Shown here piece after piece: positions 40,900-51,973 of a DNA stretch of 64,000 bases (its first letter is position 1; each line of letters opens with the position of its first letter). Made by a program: the position numbers and the translations under genes. The stretch covers positions 373,543 to 437,542 of the forward strand of contig BCIK01000018.1 in the NCBI GenBank assembly GCA_039545295.1, written 5' to 3'. Source of the stretch: Udeniomyces pyricola (lineage: Eukaryota; Basidiomycota; Tremellomycetes; Cystofilobasidiales; Mrakiaceae). The notes beneath the pieces are model-generated. The model made no database searches. It saw nothing but the letters and a program-made list of their open reading frames with translations, and was not told where the DNA came from.

Positions 40900-42681
40900 A
40901 CGTTCTGCCCAAAGGTCAAGGACGATTCAAAAGCCCTCCTCCTTCTGAGTTCTCTCGTCTACAGCAGCTTGCTCTGTGACTTGTTTCCTCCTTGGTTTTC
41001 CGGCTGTCTTTCATGGCACTGCTCTTTCACTTCTTCTGTCTCTCTCCCTCTTTCTTTTCTTGTTTTTAAGTCTTTCTTTTGCTTTCTTTGTTCTTTGCAT
41101 CCTCCCCTCTCTCTCTACGCCATACATATCAGCTTTCCTCTCTTCTCTTCTTCTCTCGCTCTCGCTCTCGTTCTCGCTCTCTCTGCACTCGATATATGTA
41201 TATATCGAGATCCCAGCGTGTCTCTTGTCTACTTTTACATGACCTTGTCGTTTTGTTCCCATATTGTCTGTAGACCTCTTTTTTTCCCTCTCTTTCTCCG
41301 TTTCTCTCTTTTTTTTTGTGTGCTTTTTATTTTATTTTTATTTGTATGCATCCGGACCAAAGATGGGATGCTCCTTCTACCTCGCCCTTTCCACATCGAA
41401 CATCCTCGAGACGGTACGTCGTCGAATGAATCATGACAACCAGCGAGATCTTATCGATAATATAGATCTGATCAACGGTAATCTTGATCGGATCTCTCTC
41501 TCTCTCTCGCTCTTTCTAGATTACCGGTTGACCTTCTGATGGGAAAGATGAGAGAGAGAAGAAAAGAAAAGTCAGCTGTAGCTCATATGCTTTCATCCCT
41601 CAGGACTAAGTGATCATCGAGACGAAATCGATTGATGAGTAGTAGTACAGTTATGATCAACGGATATCTAGAAGAAGCGACCTCGATCATCTGATTATAT
41701 ATGCATGCAGGCGGGACCGATGGATCGATCATGCCCGGATTCATGGTTGGGATTGATATGTATATATATATATATGTATACATCGGTTCAACATGGGCTG
41801 GCAAGTGGATTTATAGATGTTGGTTTTGTCGGAATCGATTTGGAGAACGACGACGTTGGCCGGTCGCTAAGGGAAAGAAAGACCATGGGTCATGAGATTG
41901 ATGGGAAGGCAGGTAGTCGAACGAACGGATGAAAGAAGGAAAAAGCGAAGGAGAAAGCGAAGGAAAAAGAGGAAAAGAAGAAGAAAAAAAAAAGAAAAAA
42001 GAAAAAAAGAAGAGACATAGAGAGAGAAAGGAAACAAGAGAAGAGGGTTTGATTTTGAGAGTGCAAGCAAGAAAGAAAGAAGCAAGGGGGGGGGGTTGGC
42101 GCGCGGAGGGTCCAGGGAGCAGCGAGAATTATTCAAGAAGATAGCAGATTCAGGCGGCAGTTAAGAGAGAGAGAAATAAAGGGGACCGGACCGGGGAGGG
42201 GGGAGGACGGAAAGGACATAGAGTGGAGATCACAACCTGAGAAGGTGGGTGTGGATTCTTTGAGTTGATTATTGCATGTGTTTGTGTGGAGAGACGAGAA
42301 AAGATGAAAGGTTGAGGGAAATAAGGGGGGGGGGAGGGATGGCGCACGTAATACAGATGGTAGAGGAGAGGAGAGGAGGAAGCGAGGTGACGGCATACAT
42401 GTTGGGTGAGCAGACAATCGGGAGAGAGTGAGAGAAAGGATGGTTGAAATAGATGAGATAGCTAAGAAAATAACTGAGGATAGACGAAGGTCTGGCAAGA
42501 GTTCAAACGGGAAGGAATTGTCAAACTGTAACAACGGGGCGGAGACGGGGGGAGAGGGGAGGGTATGGCAAGATTGAGGAAGTACAGCGAGAAAAGAAAT
42601 GCAAACTCCACGCTTCTGGAACAAGAAACACCAAGGAAAGCGATCAAAGAGATTTTTTTTTGTTCCAATAGTGAGCCCCAA
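40900..42681. other. long convergent intergenic region GDH2/nucleotidyltransferase
   Basis: 1.8 kb lies between two converging stop codons. Its halves are mirror images in composition: 40960-41340 is nearly all pyrimidine on plus, and 41930-42660 is nearly all purine. The middle holds AT-rich bits, including a short TA run near 41760. Open frames in it are low-complexity, and I see no RNA gene. Confidence 0.6.
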
Positions 42682-45600
42682 CTATGAAGCAAACGAGGGT
42701 TCTACTGATCCACCGCGGCTGCTGGCGCCCAAGGCCAGTTGAGCGGCTCCTTCGCCTGACCTAAAGACCTCACCCCCAACGAGCTGCTTGGCTACGACGG
42801 GGGCTGAAGCACCCGCTTTACCGCCCGGCGTTCCGCCCCCAAACGATGGAGCTCGGTTCGGCGTGCTCGGAGCAGTCAATCCCACGCTAGGAGATGTGGA
42901 AGCCACCGTCGGGGGCTTGGGTGGGATCTCATGGTGGTTGGTGGAGACGGTTTGCATGCTGGTCATGTTGTTGGTGGGTTTCTTCCTCTCTCCGGTGGGT
43001 GTCGCTCCACCGCTACTTGCAGCGCCACCGTCCTTTCTCTTTTCTCCACCACCACTGCCTCCGCCTCCACCTTCCCTCTTTGTTCTGGGCCTCCCTCCGT
43101 TGGACCCATTAGGCGTCCTCGACCCACCCCCACCGTTTCCTCCACCCCTCGGTCTTCCTCCTCCTCCGCCACCACCACCACCACCATTACTGCCGGATCC
43201 ATGGCCGTTGTGGTGGGATATCGGAGGCAACTTCTCGCAAATGACGTCCAGGAACGGTTGGGTCGTACGGATGAGGTCATAGGCCCGTGCAAATTCGGAG
43301 ATGGCGAGTTTAGCGGTTGCTTCGTGCATGGCCATGGTACAGTTCTAAAAGAGAGGTGAGGAAGCATGAATGGGCAAGCAAGGAGAGAGAGAGTGTGTAT
43401 GTGCGAAAGTGAGAGAGAGGAAGCATGGTCAACATAAAGTAGAGGTAGAGGGTCTTTCGAGGGAGAGCCAAAGAAGAAAAAAAAAAGAAAAAAACGGAAG
43501 AAGCACACGGACCTTGTGCCAGATAAAAGGATCCTGAATGACGAGCCAACACTCCCTCCAAGCCGGCGGTTGAATCGCGTTCGGATCGATCTTAACCTCT
43601 CTAGGGGGGAAGCAATACGGCTTCTCCCTCCGGACCATCCCTCCTTGCAGCGGACTAGCGATCCATTCCAGCCATTCCCAAGGCGTATCCTTCGTCGGGG
43701 GCGAAAGATCCTTCTTACCCTTCTTCTTCTTTGCCAGGGGCTTCTCGTCGTCCTTCTTAACCAAGGAGGAGGGTTCGTCCGTTGTAGCCGAGGCTGGATG
43801 ATAAGGCGGAATCTGCGCTCCAGCGTCTTCTTTCGCCTCTTCTCTATCTATTGACAACTGCTCCTCCCCGGAACCGACCTTGACATTCTTCTGCGATCCC
43901 TCTCCTCCATCATGACCCAGAGCGATTCCATTGACTGTGACCCCTCCCAGCTTCTCTCCAAACCGCCCAAAGAACCCTTCCAACAGTACCCCCAGATCGA
44001 TACCCAAATTCTTCTTTCGCCACCGCTCGGCTTCTTCCCTCGACATGCCTCGCTTCCCGGTCAGTTCGTCGGCTTCGTCGAGAACGGGCACAAAGGTCGT
44101 GTCGATCTGGGTGGCAAGTTTCTTGGTCGAGGAATGAGGAGGCGTCCAGATGGTCGTCGAGAGGACTGAGCAACGGGTGATGAGGGAAGGGGATTGAAGG
44201 TTTGGAAGGAGGGGTGTCGGGAGAGTTTGGAGATAAGAGATGACGAGGAGGGTAAGGGCATAGGAGGAGAAAGTCGCGGTTCGACCACCATCGCCGGATC
44301 TAGACAAGAGTTGGGGACGAGAAAACGATCAAACGCCCCTAGTTCAGCGTCGGCTCAGATGCCTAGCGTGTTGCTAGGCTTCTCGACAAGGTGGCACGCG
44401 ATGGATGAAGCTATCAAACGAACGGATTATTCATGCCACGGGCTTTTGCCCATAATTTGACGGCATATGTTCTAAAGGTGGCAAATGCAGAGATAACGAA
44501 GCACAGATGTACACGTGAGTCAACCTCCGTACATGTCGAAAGCAGGGGCCATTGACGAGACCAATGCGGAATGAAACTCACAAAGGCCGAAGGGTATAAG
44601 GCGCTAGGGCAAAGTACGAGAGAAGGAGGGCCGAATTGTTCATCCCACCAAGATCGTTTACACTAAAGATTGAAGTTACATCAAGGCACAAAAACCGAAA
44701 CAAGAGATGGAGAACACGGATTAAGAAGCTGCCTGATAAACCTAGGGTCAAAATAGGCGTGGATCAAAGACTCTTCTCTTACTTGATGTCGATTTCTATA
44801 TGCGTTTGAGGATCCCGAGCTTTGACTATAGAAGATACGGTTATGGTCAGCGACATACTGGGTTTGTACGACGATAACGGCGCGATCGGTGGTACACATG
44901 AGAGGTGGAACGGGACAAACCTATTGGCGTTCTCGACCTGGATCGCGTCTCGACGTGTTGCAAACCAGCTTCCTTCAATCCTGTAGTGATGCCAATCAAT
45001 TAGCGTTTTCAGATCGAATGATCACCAAAATGAGGGTCATAGGTCACAAAAGGATTGAATGTGACGCGTACTCTTCTCTAGCGGTCGCATGTTGGCCGCG
45101 TAGATCTCTGGTAGATCCTGCAGGTCCCCAGCATATCCATGCGGTCTGTCATCATCCTAGTGAAGAATCAAGACAGTGGTCAATGAGATTGGGTAGAAAT
45201 GCATATCAATGAGTGTCTGGGACGGATGGAACATGGATTGATCCGATTGAGAAGCGAGCTTACTATGACGCAAAGATCTAGGTCTGACGTCGCGTTGTCC
45301 ACGCCAATCTCGGCGCTCCCAAATAGTCCGACCTACACGTGAGCATGGATAAGACGTTAACTTTGATTCCTCTTTGACGTTTGAGCTACCTCGAAGCAAC
45401 GAGGACTTGCCTTGTATTGTTCGCCAAACCGCGCGACGGCCCGGCAAACCTTCTCGAACGTCTGCTTTCGCGCGTTAAGAATGAACGTCGAGGGTTCCGA
45501 CGCCTAGCAATCGAGGTTCGGGATGAGATTTCGTTTGGACATGAGCAATCGAAAATGCTTGCAGTGGGTCCAAACAACCTACAGTCGAGATTCATGCTCG

Positions 45601-46554
45601 AAATGCAAGCTAAAGTCAAAAGAAGATAGGAATGAAGGTGGCGGTACGAACCTTCCAACTGTCTAAGATTTCGGTATGCAACCTTCCTCCGCAGCATAGG
45701 ACCTCTGGAGGTATTGTACTTCTGGGATCGGGTGTCGTCCGATGCGAGGCTGGAACTGCAGGATGCCGGTAGAGGAGAGCAGGCTTGATCAAGGAAGGCG
45801 TTGAGCTTCGAGTGACGCCGTTGGAGTTAGCAGCCATGGCGGAAAAGTTGGACGGCGTCGACCATGCCGGGATAGCCGGGATCGGATGATGCGGTTCCTT
45901 TGGTCTACGAGGAGGTGCCGTAGCGGTCGAAGAGGTAGGGGAGGTCGAGGGAAGGGTCCGGCGAGCGAGAGAAGAAGAGGTCGAGGCCGGATCGGAGGGG
46001 TCGCCTTGGACACGGTGATGAGGAGGAACGTATTTGCCCTCGCTCGAGCTCGCCAACGGTAGCGGAGCAGGGTGCTTGTTGCTCGGCTTCGACGATCTGG
46101 AAGACGGATGAGGTTCACTCGCCGACGTCGAGGTAGACGATCGATCCTTGCCCTTTGGTTTGGCTATAAGCAGGAGATCAAGGCCGGGATAACGAGGTAG
46201 GGAAAGAGAAAGGAGAGACAAGAGAAAGGGCAAGGGCGGCGGCGGAGGAGGGGTTACAGACGATTCGTGATGAGCTCAAGCTTGTGACGGTAAGACAGAG
46301 TCACCGGGTTGTTGATACGCTGGAGAGCTGGAGCACGTACAGCTCGGCTTAGGCTTGCCATTACGCTTAGAAGAGCTCGCATTGGGCTTGGAGGAAGGGC
46401 CTTCCTTGGAGCCCTTGGGAGGTCTGGATCCGGCGGGCTTGCGAGAGCCTTCGGCTGGTTGTTTGGAGCTCGTCGGGGCGGCTGGTTGAGTGGGAAGCGC
46501 GACGGCCGAGGAGGAAGCAGGTCCGGCCGACGATGTGGCGGTGTCGGTGGTCAT
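42682..46554 (-). CDS. Cid1-like non-canonical poly(A)/poly(U) polymerase
   Basis: This is a predicted terminal nucleotidyltransferase that adds nucleotides to RNA 3' ends. Exons, minus strand: 46554-46341, 46163-45652, 45503-45411, 45332-45264, 45156-45072, 44980-44921, 44825-44783, 44662-44582, 44471-44424, 44299-43513, 43344-42682; 884 residues. After a disordered Ser/Pro/Lys N-terminus of about 220 residues come LHTEILDSWK, the catalytic core FGSAEIGVDNATSDLDLCVI (residues 277-296, two aspartates in DLDL) and the third aspartate in HIEIDI. Then follow LWAKARGMNNP and the PAP-associated domain with TFSSYALTLLVISYLQ. The DLDLC form resembles Cid1/Cid13 rather than Trf4. The tail (about 690-740) is Gly-rich with Arg, possibly RNA-binding. 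The intron after exon 3 has a GC donor. The exact RNA target and preferred nucleotide cannot be read. Confidence 0.85.
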
Positions 46555-47305
46555 TGAGCTTCGTCTGGGCGAAGGAAGGGGAGGGAGAGGGGGCCGGGGG
46601 CTAGAGAAGAAGGGGAAAGAGGAAGGGGGGTGGGGGGAGGGGCAGAGGAGGGCTGGGGGGGTTTCAGGAATTTAGGTTGATTCGGGTGTTGGTGGGAGAT
46701 GATGATTGAGCGCGATGGATTGGATTGAGTTGGGATGAGCGTGGATGGATGATGGTGAGTGATGATGGATATGGAGATGACTTTGGGTGGGACTTGGACT
46801 GTATGACGAGCAGTACGGTAGTCTGTATGGTTGGATAGCTTATAGGTTGGAATATGAATGCAAGTGGATTGATCAATTCATCATGACCAGTCGACTAAAC
46901 TAATCATCATGATTGATTGATCGATTGGATTGTTTATATTTTATATGATATGATACAATATAGTGTAACATGATATAATGATTGATAGTGTAACATGATA
47001 TAATAATTTATAGTGTAACACGATACAATATAATTCCATATATACGTAATATAATATAATATAATATATATAACACGATATATTCATTATTACTTGTACT
47101 TCTTCATCATCACCCAACCAACCGCGTCCGTCCTCTTTGGGAAACTCAGCCCGATCGATCATTCATCCACACGCCCAATCCAGGGTAATCCAAATTCTTA
47201 TACCAGCCATTTGTTCACCTTCCAACCTCTCTCTTTCCTTTCACTCTCCATCCCTCCTTCCTTCGGGCCTCCCACTTCGCTTCTTTTCTCGTCTCTGCCA
47301 CCATC
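46555..47305. promoter_or_regulatory. divergent promoter region with AT-rich island
   Basis: The region lies between the start codons of the nucleotidyltransferase and the NOL11-like gene. It contains a G-rich stretch (46570-46660), repeated GATGGAT-like words (46700-46800), an AT-rich island from about 46930 to 47090, and a CT-rich leader before the right-hand gene. Confidence 0.6.
46960..47029. repeat. three-copy 25/26-bp AT-rich tandem repeat
   Basis: The word TAGTGTAACATGATATAAT starts at 46960 and 46986, and a diverged copy (TAGTGTAACACGATACAAT) starts at 47011. It sits inside a 150-base island that is far more AT-rich than the rest of the window. Confidence 0.85.
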
Positions 47306-50300
47306 ATGGCCCCCACCGTCTCCCCCCCGCAATTCATTGCTTCCTTCAACCAATCCACCACCACTACCACCAACGACAAGAAATCTGCCAAGAAGCATCA
47401 CGACAAGTCCCTCAACCCCAACCACGTCCACGTCTCTGCCGTCAAGGGCACCAAGGCTAGGAACCCGAGTTCGACCACCCATGACGAGATTGCTATCGCT
47501 GTCGATGGAGAGGGTGTCTGGAGGTACAACGTTCGTCCCACCCATCATATACACCCCGTTCAGTTACAAATACACGCACACACACACACACACACACGGC
47601 TCGGTCCATTCAGCTGTCCTTCTCGCCTCGACATGACTTCCTTTGCCAAACCTGCTGCGTTGCTCATGTCGGCTACTTGGCTAATCTTTCAGATACCATA
47701 GAACAGCCAATACTCACATTATCTTACTCATCTAACTCACCCTTTCCTACCCGCAGATTGCCACCTCGAATCCCACCGGTTCGCATACCGTTCCCCCTAC
47801 GACGACATTCTCGACCTCACCTATCTGCATCGCCTCTCCCTCGACCGACTCGCGTCTGACGTTGATCGGAGTCGCCAAGTCGGAGGGCGTGTCCAAGGAC
47901 CAGGCAGGCTGCTCTATTTGGTGCTGGCGAGGGGACGACACCGACAAGGAAATCCTCCAGGTTCGTCCTTTGGCTTTCGTCAAGGCTTCTTTCCACGGGC
48001 GTAGAGATACAACGCGTACCGATGACACAAGAAGTTCCCTGAAGAACTCCTCTTAACTAAACGACTTTTTGACGTTTATCCGATCGATAGCTTCCTCAAC
48101 CGGTCAATGAACTCCTTTCGCTTCCGTCCTTCCCGGATCACGTCCTCGTTCACTCGCGTTCGACCTCGCCTTCCCTCCTTTCCACCGCCTCCACCCCTCT
48201 CGTCCACATCCCCAGCGCGACGGCATCTTCTACCACCCCTACTACCACCTCGCCTGTCTTTCTTCGAGTCTACCCGCGGAGGATCTGCACGTTCATTCCC
48301 GCGTCGACCGAGGGCGGCGATGTGCTCGTCGAGGTCTCCTCCCGAGGAGCCATCAAAATTTGGAGTGTCCAAGGGGCAGAGAGTCCTTCGGTCGTCTTGG
48401 AGAGGGAGATTGCGAGCATCGAAGGTGTCAAGGTGAAGGAGGGAGAGGAGGTCTTGCAGATTACCCTCAACGAAAAGGGAACCTTGCAAGCTCTCAGTAA
48501 GCTTCACGTTTCTTTCTCGCTTTCTTTATCCTTCATGTTGTTTCCCCTGGGAAACGCCTGATGTCTCGTCATCTAACCAGATGGAAAGCAATGATTCGAG
48601 AGACGTGACTTACCAACGTACATGTATCTACCCCTCTTTCATCTACCAGCCACCCACTCTCACCTTCACACCCTCACCCTTTCAACGAGCACCCTGCACG
48701 TCGCTCTCCCAATCTACACCTTCCCTTCTCCGTCCCCCTCATTGACGACCCTCTTGACGCCTGCGGCTGCTTCCCTCTCAGCCTACACTCTTCTCATCCA
48801 GCCCCAAACCTCCCAACTTCACCTCCTCTCTCCGCTTTTCCCCGCCGTCCTCACGACGCTCGAGCTCCCAGCAACGCTCGCTTCGAACCACCACATCGAA
48901 CCCGTTGCGCTGTCTGGAGGCAAAGTGGCCCTCATCGCGAGCCCTCCGGCGGAAGGAGCCGGAAGCGGAGGCAAGATTGGCGTTTGGTTGGTTGAATTGG
49001 CTGGGGGTGGACCTGGTGCTGGTGGGATCGGTGAGGTCATGTTCACAGGCGACAAGACAAAGGCCGTTCTCGTCCCCGTCTCGTCGCACGGTGCACCAAA
49101 ATCGTCGACGACGACCTCTCTTGCCGCGACATCCAGCACCTTGATCAACGGTAGTTCTTCCTCTCTTAAACCCGTCGAGCCCTTCTCGACGCTTCTTCCT
49201 CGCATTCGAACTTGCCTTCACTCCAAGACGACCCACAGCCCTGCCGAGATTCGCAAGCACGCCGAGACTATCTGGGCTGAGGAGTATGCCCTGGAGGAGG
49301 AGCGCATCTTGAACCAACACAAAGCGAACCAACCGACCTACCAGCATCTCCCTTCGAACCACGTTCTCAGGCAGAAACCGACGCTCTTCCTCCCTACCGC
49401 TACTGCTCAGAGCTTGTTGACCATGATCTTCTCGCCCTCTCTCGACAAGGCAGCGTACCCTGCTGGGATCATCCACTCGCTCCTCAGCCGATCGCTCGTG
49501 ACCGAAAACATCCTTCTTTCGTCTTCGCCCTCTTCCTCTTCGACGTCTGCTCCAATGTCGTCCTCGTCGTCGTCTTTGGAGGATTCGAGCCTCAACCGAC
49601 CTCTTTCCTCGCTTCTTCTCTCGCACAACGACTGGTCCGCTATCTCTCTCCTTCTTCGTACGCCTGCTTCCGCCTCTCAAGTCTCCGAATCGACTGTCAT
49701 TCACCTCCTCGACCGTGTCATCCAACTTACTCTCGACCCCACCCCCGCCGCCGTTACCGCCGCCGCCACTCGCCGAGTCGAGCCCACCCCACAAAAGTTC
49801 CTCCTCGATGTTTGTCGATTCGGAGTTCAGGCCGATGGAGCCGGATGGAAAGAAGCCGTCGGCAAAATGGGTATCGATGAGGTTTCGTTGGTCTTGATGA
49901 TCCTCGATGGATGGCTTGCAACGCTCGCGGTTTCGGAGCAAGATCGAAGCGATATCCCCTCGACCGAACAGGTACGCCTCTTTCCTTTCCTTCTTTTCTG
50001 TCTTTTCCTTTTCTTCTTTAATTCGATGATTGCCATGAAGATAGCTCTGATCACTGATCCCACGTTTGTCATCTATCTCTGTCCGTTTTCCCTTGTGTTT
50101 TTCTTTTCCTTCTGCTTTCTTTTTCTTCTCATGTATCTAGATCGTCCCTCTCATCACGCTGATCCTCGATACGCACCTTCTCTCACTCCTCTCTAACCCC
50201 GACGGTTCCTCTCACCTCCTCACCTCGATCCACACCCATCTCGGTCCCCACCTCAAGCTCCAGCGGGAACTCGAGCAAGCTAAATCGACCCTTGACGGGT

Positions 50301-50467
50301 GCCTTCGCATGGGTCGAGCCGTCGCTCGACGAACCCAACACGCCAACGGTCACGTCGGCGCTGGTAACGCTTCCCGAGCCGGGAAGAAGGCCCTTAAAGC
50401 TAGCGCTCGCGCCGGCGAGAATCACGAGATGGGCGTCTATAGGCTTGAGGAGTTTGCCCTCATCTAG
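47306..50467 (+). CDS. probable NOL11/Utp8-like nucleolar protein (beta-propeller plus helical C-terminus)
   Basis: Exons: 47306-47530, 47757-47960, 48091-48496, 48650-49971, 50141-50467; 827 residues. The N-terminal half reads like a degenerate beta-propeller (for example a strand pair around SSRGAIKIWSV and VSSHGAP); the second half is helical with Ser-rich loops. The C-terminal part, with LITLILDTHLLSLL followed by LQRELEQAKSTL, resembles the end of NOL11, a U3 snoRNP / UTP-A component in ribosome RNA processing that corresponds to yeast Utp8. This is a pattern match from memory, not a search. Another propeller-plus-helix scaffold is possible. The extreme tail is basic (Ala, Arg, Lys), which suits a nucleolar protein. 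Introns avoid the large 1.3-kb fourth exon. Confidence 0.55.
47577..47597. repeat. CA microsatellite in intron 1 of the NOL11-like gene
   Basis: This is a near-perfect (CA)n run of about ten units, within the intron at 47531-47756. Confidence 0.9.
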
Positions 50468-50899
50468 AAAAACCTTTTCCGTTGTGTCTTTTCTTTCTTT
50501 CTGTCTTTCTTTCTTTCCTTCAGTTCTTTGGCTTGCTTGCTTTTTCTTCTTCCTTCTTCTCTTTTCTCTTTTTCTTTTTGACCTTTGGGATGTTCTTTCT
50601 ACGTCGTTCCAGTATGTCGTCATAATAAGCTTGCTTTTTTGCTTTTTTCCCTTTTTCTCGCTTGTTTCTTTCTTCTTTTGGCCTGTTTCGTCTCGTCTGC
50701 TCTCATCTTACCTCATCTCATCTCACGATGGCATTCTCTTCTTAAATAAATAAACAATCAAAAGCATCACGCTCTTTGTGTTCTTAGCTGAAGTCTTTGT
50801 ATGTGAGGCTTGATGATTCGGTGAGATGTGAATGAATGCACGTCGTTTGGAAAAGCTAGACAACCCACTACCATCAACGTCTCTCAAACGACTCGACAG

Positions 50900-50970
50900 A
50901 CAACAACAACAGCAGTAGCAGTAACAACAACAGCAACAACAGCAACAACAGCAACAACAACAACAACAAC
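50900..50970. repeat. CAA/CAG trinucleotide tract
   Basis: Interspersed CAA and CAG units fill about 70 bases. The frames they encode (poly-Asn/Gln/Ser, or Cys-rich on the other strand) have no plausible protein around them. Confidence 0.9.
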
Positions 50971-51316
50971 GAAATGAAACCCTGGTCTCACCACATCCCA
51001 CGGTTATTACGACCTTTCGCGCATTTGCACAGCCTCATCTTCAGATTCCGATGTTGTGGCTCTGTCGTTTACGACAGAATGGTCGTAGACCGTCTGATAT
51101 AAGTCGGACCACTTGTATTTAGTAGGAGTGCGGCCGAAAAAAAAAAGATAGGATTCAAATTTTCAGGATCATCGCATAATATACGTAAGATACAGTTCCC
51201 AAAATTTTAGAGAAAGAAACAGTCAAGGGCGCGGATGCTAGGCCGATTTCTCTCCCCCCAAAAAAAAGAGAGCATTTCGCCCCCCAAAAGAGCGCAAATC
51301 GGAAGACGGTGAGATG

Positions 51317-51670
51317 CTCGACAGATTTGGTATCCTTAGAAGAAGAACAACTGGTGGTAGAGTATTGGGAATACATTTGTTCATCAGCTGTGGTTCTTAT
51401 GCGTCGAACAAGATGGGCCTGGAATCAAGGAACTCACTTCAGCGATCAATATGTAGGAGTCGTCTCTCAGGCAATAAAACCAATAAAACTCTCGACAGAT
51501 TTGGTACCCCTAGAAGACGAAAAATTGGTGATGAGATACTGGAAATACGTCTGATTGTCAGCTGTGGTTCTTGTGCATTGAAAGATATAAACTAGAAGAG
51601 AAGAGGCTGACTTGAACAGTTCTTAGGTGGGGTCGTCTCCCGAGCGATAAAGACGACAAAACTCGCGGAC
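51317..51670. repeat. two diverged 174-bp tandem units plus a third partial start
   Basis: Both units open with CTCGACAGATTTGGTA (51317 and 51491), contain TCAGCTGTGGTTCTT about 70 bases in, and end with a GTCGTCTC...AATAAA/GATAAA...AAA(A)CT block. A third start (CTCGCGGACT) follows at 51662. The units are 174 and 171 bases long and differ by substitutions and small indels. Neither strand encodes a known domain. Confidence 0.85.
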
Positions 51671-51973
51671 TACGAGTTCCGAGCCGTCGCGGACTCTCAT
51701 GGTGAAGTCGGACGGTGGTCCGATGTTGAAGAGAGGCGCGTATGAGGGTAAGGGACCGGTTGATATGTTGTGTGTATGTAGCAAAGGGACTATAGTACAG
51801 GGGGAATCTGATGGTGCACGTCATCAAAAAGCCCGGGTGAGAGGCTCCAGAAGTGTGGTTTCCCTTTCGTTCTTGTTCGCTCCGACGTCTTCCTTCTCGT
51901 CATCTTTCTTCTTCCCTTCAACACTCACTCCTCAACTCGCCAACCTTCTCGCTTCCACTTCTCACTTCTCACC

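Larger units (their letters stand above)
50468..51973. other. intergenic with CAA/CAG tract, inverted repeats and 174-bp tandem repeat
   Basis: 1.5 kb without a recognisable gene. It starts with a T/C-rich 3' flank (to about 50720), then a trinucleotide tract, two short perfect hairpins at 51061-51091, A-rich runs next to C6 blocks (51120-51290), and the duplicated 174-bp units. The last 90 bases are a CT-rich leader. It is the least ordinary spacer in the window. Confidence 0.65.

Noticed and set aside
48778..49941. 387-codon minus-strand frame opposite the NOL11-like gene
   Set aside because: It is antisense to the large fourth exon, Arg/Gly/Glu-rich and without any recognisable motif, whereas the plus strand joins into a coherent protein.
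51120..51300. Telomere-like CCCCAAAA blocks
   Set aside because: There are only two irregular C6A(n) blocks, not a repeat array, and they lie inside a chromosome arm between genes.
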